NCBI GenBank assembly: GCA_022360595.1
Contig: JAKSCN010000463.1
Span: forward strand, 1 to 12,807
Reading direction: 5' to 3'
DNA length: 12,807 nucleotides
Source of the DNA: Chromatiales bacterium
Lineage (GTDB): Bacteria; Pseudomonadota; Gammaproteobacteria; Chromatiales; Chromatiaceae
Part shown: one piece after another, positions 6,064-11,645 of the stretch
Position numbering within the stretch: position 1 is the first letter of the stretch
Layout of the letters: the number at the start of each line of letters is the position of its first letter
Made by a program: the position numbers and the translations under genes
Notes under the pieces: generated by a model
Seen by the model: the letters and a program-made list of their open reading frames with translations, nothing else
Told to the model about the DNA's origin: nothing
The model's database searches: none

Positions 6064-6872
6064 CCGGTTTCCTCGCCCAAATACTCAGACCAGTTGATAC
6101 TGCTGTCGCCAAACACAAAAAAGTGGGGGTTGAGCAGTGACTCTTTGGTGTTGTAGCGCAGTGGGGTCATATTCGTCAGGGTGATCTGGCCGCCGGCTGC
6201 TTCGACGACGGCCTGCGCTGCGGCGGTATCCCACTCAGAGGTGGGGCCGAGGCGTGGATAGAGATCGCAGGTGCCGTCGGCGACCAGGCAGCATTTCAGT
6301 GAGCTGCCCATGCTGACAATCTCATGTTCCCCCACATTATCCAGAAACTGTTTCAGTGAGTCGCCCGCGTGGGAGCGACTGCCCGCCACCTGCAGTGGTG
6401 TGCGGCGGTTTCTGTTGACCTGGATTGGCGTGGCTGGTGAGTTGTCTTTCATGGTATAGGCGCCATCCCCTTTGATGCCGTAGAAGGTAAGGCCGGTCAC
6501 CGGTACATAGACCACGCCGATTGTTGCCTGATGTGCTTCGACCAGGGCGATATTAACGGTGAATTCGCCATTGCGCTTGATGAACTCCTTGGTGCCATCC
6601 AGAGGGTCGATCAGCCAGTACCGGGTCCAGCTCTGGCGGGTTTCGAAGGGGATGTTGGCCGACTCTTCGGAGAGCACGGGAATGTCCGGTGTAAGCGTTG
6701 CCAGCGCCTGGGTGATGATGTTGTGTGAGGCCAGATCGGCGGCAGTGAGCGGTGAGTTGTCGCTCTTCTCCTCGACCGAGAAGTCGTCGCTGTTGTAGAT
6801 CTCCAGTATGGCTGCACCGGCCTGCTGGGCGACCTCAATCAATTTTTCGATTGCTATGGGTGAATTGTCCAT
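6060..6872 (-). CDS. cysQ: 3'(2'),5'-bisphosphate nucleotidase CysQ
   Basis: A 270-residue member of the inositol monophosphatase-like, Mg-dependent, Li-sensitive phosphatase family. The metal-binding motifs are present: LSEES (67-71), DPLDGT (89-94) and WDTAAAQAVVEAAGG (214-228). CysQ removes the 3'-phosphate from PAP (3'-phosphoadenosine 5'-phosphate), the by-product of PAPS reduction in sulfate assimilation, giving AMP; it acts in the cytoplasm. The length matches the family. The start at ATG 6872 is 18 bases past the nudE stop. The stop overlaps the start of the thioredoxin-like gene. The pairing nudE-cysQ is familiar from other gammaproteobacteria. An inositol monophosphatase proper is the main alternative; the WDTAAAQ and DPLDGTKEF forms favour CysQ. 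Confidence 0.92.
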   Translation of the reverse strand: MDNSPIAIEKLIEVAQQAGAAILEIYNSDDFSVEEKSDNSPLTAADLASHNIITQALATLTPDIPVLSEESANIPFETRQSWTRYWLIDPLDGTKEFIKRNGEFTVNIALVEAHQATIGVVYVPVTGLTFYGIKGDGAYTMKDNSPATPIQVNRNRRTPLQVAGSRSHAGDSLKQFLDNVGEHEIVSMGSSLKCCLVADGTCDLYPRLGPTSEWDTAAAQAVVEAAGGQITLTNMTPLRYNTKESLLNPHFFVFGDSSINWSEYLGEETG

Positions 6873-6890
6873 ATTTTTTAGGTTGTCCTT

Positions 6891-7436
6891 TTATCGGTTG
6901 AGTAGTTTGTCACGGATGATATAGAGCGCGACCATTGAGCGTGCTTCGGTAAAGTCATCGCGCTGCATCAGTGCGTTGAAGTCACTGATCTTCCAGGGTA
7001 CCACTTCCAGCTCTTCCGGTTCATCCCCGGTCAGGCGTTGGGGGTAGAGATTGCGGGCCAGCACAATATGGGTGGTGTGGTAGAGGTAGCCTGGGGCGAC
7101 GGTAACTGAATCGATATGCTCCAGTTGGCGGGCGGCGTAGCCCACCTCTTCCTGGATCTCTCGATTGGCGGCGGCCAGGCGATCCTCGCCGTTCTCAATA
7201 TGCCCCTTCGGAAAGCAGAGTTCGTAGCGATCCATGCCGGCGGCATATTCTCTGATCAGAAGCACAGTATCATCGTCAAGCATGGGAACCACCAATACAG
7301 CGCCTTGGTCTGAACCAACAATACGTTGATATTGTCGGGTGGCGCCATTGCTGAATTCCAGGTCCATCTGTTCGATGTTGAAAATGCCCGTGTTGGCAAT
7401 GGGTGTCCGCTTATGGGTGATCGGTTTGTCTGGCAT
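6891..7436 (-). CDS. nudE: ADP-compounds hydrolase NudE (Nudix)
   Basis: A 181-residue Nudix hydrolase. The Nudix box lies at 78-100 and fits G-x5-E-x7-REUxEExGU: G78, E84, R92, E93, E96, E97, G99. NudE cleaves ADP-ribose, NADH, Ap2A/Ap3A-type nucleotides into AMP and a second phosphate compound in the cytoplasm. The N-terminal part (LEFSNGATRQYQRI) and VAPGYLYHTTHIVLA at 112-126 are typical of the NudE/ADP-ribose pyrophosphatase group. It is the first gene of the leftward operon nudE-cysQ-thioredoxin-like and is divergent from yrfG across 87 bases. No clear ribosome-binding site precedes ATG 7436. A general ADP-ribose pyrophosphatase (NudF-like) is the alternative; the cysQ neighbourhood supports NudE. 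Confidence 0.9.
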   Translation of the reverse strand: MPDKPITHKRTPIANTGIFNIEQMDLEFSNGATRQYQRIVGSDQGAVLVVPMLDDDTVLLIREYAAGMDRYELCFPKGHIENGEDRLAAANREIQEEVGYAARQLEHIDSVTVAPGYLYHTTHIVLARNLYPQRLTGDEPEELEVVPWKISDFNALMQRDDFTEARSMVALYIIRDKLLNR

Positions 7437-7523
7437 GTGGCTGGTTTCGGGCGGTTGCTTTTCTTGAAAGGGATTTTACCTGTAAAGTGGCAATATTGGG
7501 CAGAGAGAAGGTGAACTATTTTT
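7437..7523. promoter_or_regulatory. Divergent promoter region between nudE and yrfG
   Basis: These 87 bases separate two divergent starts, so promoters for both should lie here or slightly inside the genes. The middle is AT-rich (7461-7500). No pair of boxes with good spacing was convincing on either strand, so no exact site is named. Confidence 0.5.
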
Positions 7524-8177
7524 ATGGTTAGGTGGACTCAGATCGATTCGGTGTTTTTAGATATGGATGGTACTCTGCTGGATCTCCATTTTGACAACCA
7601 TTTCTGGTTGCAGCATGTACCGCAACGTTACGCTGAAACCCACGGAATCTCTCTGGATGAGGCCAAGGAGCATCTCTATCAGCACTACAAAAGTATCGAA
7701 GGGACGCTCAACTGGTATTGTGTCGATCATTGGAGCCAGGCCCTGGAGCTGGATATTGTGTTGCTGAAAGAGGAGGTGGATCATCTGATCGCCGTGCATC
7801 CGCATGTTGTCGATTTCCTCCAGGCGATGCGGCGATTACAGAAGCGCTTGGTGTTGGTCACCAATGCTCATCAGAAATCGCTGCGTTTAAAGATGGAGCG
7901 CACCCAACTGCAGGGCTATTTTGATGCGGTAATCTGTTCCCATGACCTGAATATGCCGAAAGAGGAGCGCCAGTTCTGGACAAGGTTACAGCAGGTTGAG
8001 CCGTTTGATCCTGAGCGCACCCTGTTTGTCGATGACAGTCCTGCAGTGCTGGCCTCAGCGCGGGATTACGGTATTCAGTGGCTATTGGCAATACTCAGGC
8101 CGGATAGTCAATCCGGTGTGCGTGAGGTGGGTGAGTTTCCAGCCATACAAGACTTTTCAGAGATTACGCCTGCCTAG
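7524..8177 (+). CDS. yrfG: HAD-family GMP/IMP nucleotidase YrfG
   Basis: A 217-residue haloacid-dehalogenase phosphatase; E. coli YrfG is about the same length. Motif I is DMDGTLLDL with nucleophile D13 and acid/base D15. Motif II is T113 in VTNAH, motif III is K146 in MPKEE, and motif IV is the acidic pair FVDDSP (D170, D171). The cap follows motif I (about 20-90). It should dephosphorylate purine mononucleotides such as GMP and IMP in the cytoplasm. AGGTGA lies 9 bases before ATG 7524. The gene is divergent from nudE, an arrangement known from related genomes. The stop codon TAG (8175-8177) is part of a solo MITE end, so the last residues may differ from an undisturbed homologue; the protein is nevertheless close to normal length. 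Substrate preference is inferred from family. Confidence 0.85.
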   Translation: MVRWTQIDSVFLDMDGTLLDLHFDNHFWLQHVPQRYAETHGISLDEAKEHLYQHYKSIEGTLNWYCVDHWSQALELDIVLLKEEVDHLIAVHPHVVDFLQAMRRLQKRLVLVTNAHQKSLRLKMERTQLQGYFDAVICSHDLNMPKEERQFWTRLQQVEPFDPERTLFVDDSPAVLASARDYGIQWLLAILRPDSQSGVREVGEFPAIQDFSEITPA

Positions 8178-8217
8178 GGCCTGTTAATACCAATAATTGA
8201 TTATCACTGCCAAATGG
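8174..8217 (+). repeat. Diverged solo MITE end overlapping the yrfG stop
   Basis: CTAGGGCCTGTTAA matches 3071-3084 exactly. The following bases to about 8217 (ATTGATTATCACTGCC, AATGG) align with the left part of the MITE, allowing small insertions. The inner palindrome and right end are missing. The stop codon of yrfG is the TAG of the CTAG. Confidence 0.75.
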
Positions 8218-8261
8218 AATGGCGTTATCCATCGATCATGTAGACCTGCTACACACCACCC

Positions 8262-9110
8262 CTAGATGTTTTCTCTGATGCGCAGAAAACTGGCAAAACG
8301 TGGGATACCATTTTTAGTGTGACCATGGTAGCGGTAGGTGATGGTGGCGCCAATGGGAGGCGGCTTGCGTCTCTGTTCATCGCTAAAGCCGGTGCCCACC
8401 CGGAAGCGGATGCCCTCATCTGTTTCGACCAGCAGCGATCCAAGCATTCCCTCAAATTTACCTCTACCTGGCAGATGGGCGATTACCTTGGCTTCCGCGT
8501 CTTGGTGTGGTTTCAGTTTGAGTAAGTGGTTACTCCGTCCCGAGCGGTAGTAGGCGTCACCGTGATGTAGCATTAAACCCTCACCGCCCGCGGCAACTAT
8601 CCGGTTCAGTTCGGCCATCAGTGTCTTCTGAGTGTCTACCTGAAACTGCTTCACCAATCTGATCCATGGGGTGTTCAGGTTGGGAATCAACCTACGCAGT
8701 TGGGCCAGGCGCTGAGTGAAGGGCTGTGGGCTTGCTGGGAGATCAAACACCATATAGCGAACTTTTTGCCAATCGGTATCAGCGGGTTGTTGAGTTCTGA
8801 CAATCCCGGAAACTACCTCGAATTGCCCTCGGGCAATCCATAGCTCACCATCCAGAGGACGCTGGGGGAGCGGTGCTGTGAACCAGCCAGGTGCAGGGAA
8901 GGGGTTGCCCTGGCGGGAGAGAAGCTGTTTGCCGTCCCAATAGGCGCGTACGCCATCGAGCTTCTCGCTTACCCAGTAGCTGTGAACATCAATACTGTCC
9001 TGATAAATGCCGGCCAGTTGCACGGGCGGTGATGCCCAGCTTGGATAGGCAAAGCTAAAGATCTGGAGTGCGAGCCAATAAATTGAGGGGGGGTGATACC
9101 GTGCTTCCAT
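8262..9110 (-). CDS. ligE: LigE-type ATP-dependent DNA ligase with N-terminal leader
   Basis: A 282-residue minimal ATP-dependent ligase: nucleotidyltransferase plus OB fold and no extra domains. Motif I is EKLDGVR with the lysine that receives AMP at K50; motif III is DGELW (87-91); motif IV is EGLMLH (177-182); motif V includes LLKLKPHQDAEAKV (196-209). The OB fold follows to the end (GATITYRYHG). It seals nicked DNA using ATP. The first 27 residues (IYWLALQIFSFAYPSWAS) resemble an export leader, as predicted for the bacterial Lig E group, implying possible work on DNA in the periplasm, for example during uptake. ATG 9110 has AGGA 9 bases upstream; a TTG at 9116 is the alternative. It is the last gene of the rhlB-ykgJ-ligE operon. 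It does not replace the NAD-dependent replicative ligase. Confidence 0.88.
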   Translation of the reverse strand: MEARYHPPSIYWLALQIFSFAYPSWASPPVQLAGIYQDSIDVHSYWVSEKLDGVRAYWDGKQLLSRQGNPFPAPGWFTAPLPQRPLDGELWIARGQFEVVSGIVRTQQPADTDWQKVRYMVFDLPASPQPFTQRLAQLRRLIPNLNTPWIRLVKQFQVDTQKTLMAELNRIVAAGGEGLMLHHGDAYYRSGRSNHLLKLKPHQDAEAKVIAHLPGRGKFEGMLGSLLVETDEGIRFRVGTGFSDEQRRKPPPIGATITYRYHGHTKNGIPRFASFLRIRENI

Positions 9111-9137
9111 GCACAAAATTCCTATTTCATTGGCCTA

Positions 9138-9503
9138 TTAGCCATCCCAACGCTTGAAGCGTTTTTTGCAGTAGGTGAGCAGCTCTTGGTAGTTGTGAAA
9201 GTAGAGCTCAAAACCCTCTTCGGCCGGCTGGTCAAGCTCACACCAGTCGTTGGTGTACTCCCGGCAGATGGCGGGGCGGGTCTCGTAGATACCGCAGCGG
9301 CCATCGGTTGCCAAGTGTTCGCATTTTCCCTGGAACATCAGGTACCAGCCACTTTCATCTTTATAAAGCTCAACCCCCACGTGAGAGATCTGCCACAACA
9401 GATGATGAAAGTCCGCCTTGGAGCGGGGGGCGACCCCCAGGGCTTCCGTGGTGTAGGTACAGCAGATCGAATTGGTGCAACGGTCGCACTTATTGTCGGA
9501 CAT
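9138..9503 (-). CDS. YkgJ-family cysteine cluster protein
   Basis: A 121-residue protein with the YkgJ/UPF0153 cysteine pattern: C6, C9, C14 and C15 in CDRCTNSICC, then C61, C70, C80 and C88 (GKCEHLATDGRCGIYETRP, AICREY). The eight cysteines suggest bound zinc or an Fe-S cluster. The function of the family is unresolved. No signal peptide is seen, so it should be cytoplasmic. It starts 8 bases after the rhlB stop and ends 27 bases before the ligase start, so it belongs to one leftward operon. AAGG lies upstream of ATG 9503, inside the end of rhlB. Confidence 0.88.
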   Translation of the reverse strand: MSDNKCDRCTNSICCTYTTEALGVAPRSKADFHHLLWQISHVGVELYKDESGWYLMFQGKCEHLATDGRCGIYETRPAICREYTNDWCELDQPAEEGFELYFHNYQELLTYCKKRFKRWDG

Positions 9504-9511
9504 ACGGACAA

Positions 9512-10951
9512 TCAGCCTTCACTGGTGGTCTGGGATTCTGCCTGAGTCTGTGTGTCCGGTTTGGGTTTTCTACGCCGCCGGCGTTTGCGCTTTTTCGGGG
9601 CCTCTTCACCTTCGGCGGTGGGTTTTGCCTCGCTCTGTTCTGCTGTTGAGCTGTCGGATGGTTTATCACCACTGGGCTTGCGGTGTGGGCGCCGGCGTTT
9701 GTTGCCGTTACTGCCATTCTTTGCCCGGTTGTCCCGTGTTTTGCGCCTCTCGGGACGCTTTTTACTGGCGGGATCAATCTCCGCCAGCATGTCATCCTGG
9801 ACCGAATCCATGGGTAGGCGGTGGCCGATGTACTCTTCGATGTCCGGCAGTGAGAAGGCGTAGGTCTCGCAGGCGAAGCTGATCGCCTCACCGCTGGCGC
9901 CGGCGCGGGCAGTACGGCCGATGCGGTGAACGTAGTCCTCGGCATCCTCCGGCAGGTCATAGTTGAAGACGTGAGAGACATCGGGGATATGCAGGCCACG
10001 GGCCGCTACGTCGGTGGCCACCAGAATCGGCAGTTCACCCGATTGGAACTGCAGCAGCAGTTTCATGCGTTTGCGCTGGGGTACGTCACCGGAGAGAATC
10101 GCGGCTTTCAGGCCGTTACCCTCCAGATAGCCCCAGATATCGTCGGCAGTGCGCTTGGTATTGACAAAAACAATGCTGCGCGGCGGCTCCAGCTTTCGGA
10201 TCAGGCCGATCAGCAGCGGGACTTTTTCTTCGTTGGCGGTCATGTAGCAGCGCTGCTGTACCTTGTCCGCAGTGACCTTGTCGGGCTCCACCTCGACAGT
10301 CTGCGGGTTGTTCATGTGCTCATAGGCGAGTTCGGTGACCCTATAGGAAAGGGTGGCCGAGAACAGTAGCCCCAGGCGTTTGGTGGGCGGTGGGCAGCGG
10401 CGCAGGAGGAAGCGGATATCCTTTATAAAGCCGAGGTCGAACATGCGGTCGGCCTCATCCAGTACGATCGCTTCTATGGCCCGCAGGTCAAAAATTTTCT
10501 GCTTGAAGTAGTCGATCAGGCGCCCAGGGGTGCCGATCAGGATATCCACCCCAGCTTCAAGCTGCTTGCGCTGCTTGTCGTAGCCTGTGCCGCCGTAGAC
10601 CAGGCCCAGGCGCTGCCCGGAAAATTCTCCCAGGGCCTCCGCATCTTTGTGGATCTGGATCGCTAATTCACGGGTTGGGGCCAGAATCAGGGCCCTTGGC
10701 TGATTGGGCTTGCGCTGCTCATCCGGTTCACTGGTTAGCAGCTTTTGAAAAGTGGCGAGCAGAAATGCAGCGGTTTTACCGGTGCCGGTTTGGGCCTGCC
10801 CGGCCACATCTTTGCCGTCCAAGGCTAGCGGGAGCGTTTCGGCTTGAATGGGTGTGCAAGTTGAAAATCCTGTTTTTTCAATACCCTGCAGTAGTTTTTC
10901 GTGGAGCTTGAGGCTGTCGAACCGAATATCGGTCAAATGTTTATCTGTCAT
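9512..10951 (-). CDS. rhlB: DEAD-box ATP-dependent RNA helicase RhlB
   Basis: A 479-residue DEAD-box helicase. Motifs in order: Q motif around CTPIQ (32-36), Walker A AQTGTGKT (53-60), Ib TPGR (141-144), DEAD (165-168), SAT (198-200), IV VFVNT (261-265), V TDVAARG (313-319), VI HRIGRTARAG (342-351). RhlB unwinds RNA and in enterobacteria works in the RNA degradosome with RNase E. The start ATG 10951 is chosen by alignment to E. coli RhlB (MTDKHLTD against MSKTHLTE); the frame stays open to 11107 but that extension has no homology I recognise. The tail from about 393 is basic and low-complexity (KKRKRRRRRKPK at 453-464), longer than in E. coli, likely an RNA- or partner-binding region. It is divergent from trxA and first in the rhlB-ykgJ-ligE operon. 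Confidence 0.95.
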   Translation of the reverse strand: MTDKHLTDIRFDSLKLHEKLLQGIEKTGFSTCTPIQAETLPLALDGKDVAGQAQTGTGKTAAFLLATFQKLLTSEPDEQRKPNQPRALILAPTRELAIQIHKDAEALGEFSGQRLGLVYGGTGYDKQRKQLEAGVDILIGTPGRLIDYFKQKIFDLRAIEAIVLDEADRMFDLGFIKDIRFLLRRCPPPTKRLGLLFSATLSYRVTELAYEHMNNPQTVEVEPDKVTADKVQQRCYMTANEEKVPLLIGLIRKLEPPRSIVFVNTKRTADDIWGYLEGNGLKAAILSGDVPQRKRMKLLLQFQSGELPILVATDVAARGLHIPDVSHVFNYDLPEDAEDYVHRIGRTARAGASGEAISFACETYAFSLPDIEEYIGHRLPMDSVQDDMLAEIDPASKKRPERRKTRDNRAKNGSNGNKRRRPHRKPSGDKPSDSSTAEQSEAKPTAEGEEAPKKRKRRRRRKPKPDTQTQAESQTTSEG

Positions 10952-11132
10952 GGCTGGGTAGCATACCGTAATTGAAGGGCTTGAAATAGATAAAATATTG
11001 GGATCAAATACAGTTTTGGATTCAGTGGGGCGGTAAAGTCCTGCGGTGAAACAACAAGCAGAAGGAGCGTTGTGCGGCTCCGCGCAACCTGACGTTACTC
11101 CCAACACTTGAAAACTAATTGGAGAAAATCTA
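10952..11132. promoter_or_regulatory. Divergent promoter region between rhlB and trxA
   Basis: This 181-base AT-rich spacer must hold promoters for both directions. For trxA a possible sigma-70 pair is TTGAAA (10981-10986) and TCAAAT (11004-11009), spacing 17, which would give a leader of about 115 bases. The -10 box is poor, so this is tentative. No promoter for rhlB is named. No conserved RNA element was recognised. Confidence 0.35.
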
Positions 11133-11459
11133 GTGAGTGAACAGATTGTTCATGTGACCGATGACTCTTTTGAAAACGATGTTTTACAGTCTGGCGTGCC
11201 TGTATTGGTTGACTACTGGGCTGAGTGGTGTGGTCCTTGCAAAATGATTGCCCCAGTACTGGATGAGATCGCCGGTGAATACGACGGTAAGGTTAAGATC
11301 GCCAAACTGAATATCGACGATAACCCCAATACGCCACCGCGTTACGGTATTCGCGGCATCCCTACACTGATGCTGTTCAAGGATGGTGAGGTTGAGGCGA
11401 CCAAGGTTGGTGCAGTATCCAAGTCACAGTTAACCGCTTTCATCGATAGCAACCTGTAA
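11133..11459 (+). CDS. trxA: Thioredoxin 1
   Basis: A 108-residue thioredoxin of standard length, with active site WCGPC (32-36) and cis-proline P77 in GIPTLML. Asp27 (DYWAEW) corresponds to the buried aspartate near the active site. It reduces protein disulfides in the cytoplasm with electrons from thioredoxin reductase, serving ribonucleotide reductase and PAPS reductase among others. The start is GTG at 11133, with GGAGA 8 bases upstream. It lies upstream of rho on the same strand and divergent to rhlB, the arrangement known from E. coli. Confidence 0.97.
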   Translation: MSEQIVHVTDDSFENDVLQSGVPVLVDYWAEWCGPCKMIAPVLDEIAGEYDGKVKIAKLNIDDNPNTPPRYGIRGIPTLMLFKDGEVEATKVGAVSKSQLTAFIDSNL

Positions 11460-11484
11460 CTCGATTTGAGCACAAAATACTAGA

Positions 11485-11534
11485 CGCGCTCGCTGACGAT
11501 GCTACAATTCCCATTTGTGGGCTCGCCGAGCGCG
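11485..11534 (+). repeat. Inverted repeat in the trxA-rho spacer
   Basis: CGCGCTCG (11485-11492) pairs with CGAGCGCG (11527-11534) around a 34-base loop. The loop itself contains CCCA-TTTG-TGGG (11510-11521). TTAGTTTT follows. It starts 25 bases past the trxA stop. It could end trxA transcripts or form part of the rho leader. Confidence 0.5.
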
Positions 11535-11593
11535 CTTAGTTTTCAAACCATTCCTTAGAGAATATTTCCTTATAACTCACGATAGACCACTCT

Positions 11594-11616
11594 AACGGAC
11601 GTCCCACGTCTGTTTT
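11594..11616 (+). terminator. Terminator- or attenuator-like hairpin just before rho
   Basis: CGGACGT (11596-11602) pairs with ACGTCTG (11606-11612), including one G-U pair, around a CCC loop and followed by TTTT (11613-11616). The two A residues before the stem can pair with the first two T residues. It lies 29 bases before the rho start. The short U-tract makes it a weak terminator. In E. coli rho is controlled by attenuation in its leader, so a regulatory role is plausible but unproven here. Confidence 0.45.
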
Positions 11617-11645
11617 CCTCTATTCACATCGAAACAAAAAACATC

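Noticed and set aside
9093..9545. Plus-strand frame of 150 codons
   Set aside because: It is antisense to the YkgJ-type gene and the ligase start, both of which have clear family motifs.
9490..9999. Minus-strand frame of 169 codons
   Set aside because: It overlaps the rhlB 3' half in another frame, is rich in Pro/Arg/Thr, and has no recognisable domain.
10952..11107. N-terminal extension of RhlB to 11107
   Set aside because: The extra 52 residues match nothing in the family and would cover the divergent promoter spacer; ATG 10951 aligns with the E. coli start.
11499..11558. Possible 19-residue leader peptide before rho
   Set aside because: It has no ribosome-binding site and does not resemble the E. 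coli rho leader peptide as I recall it.
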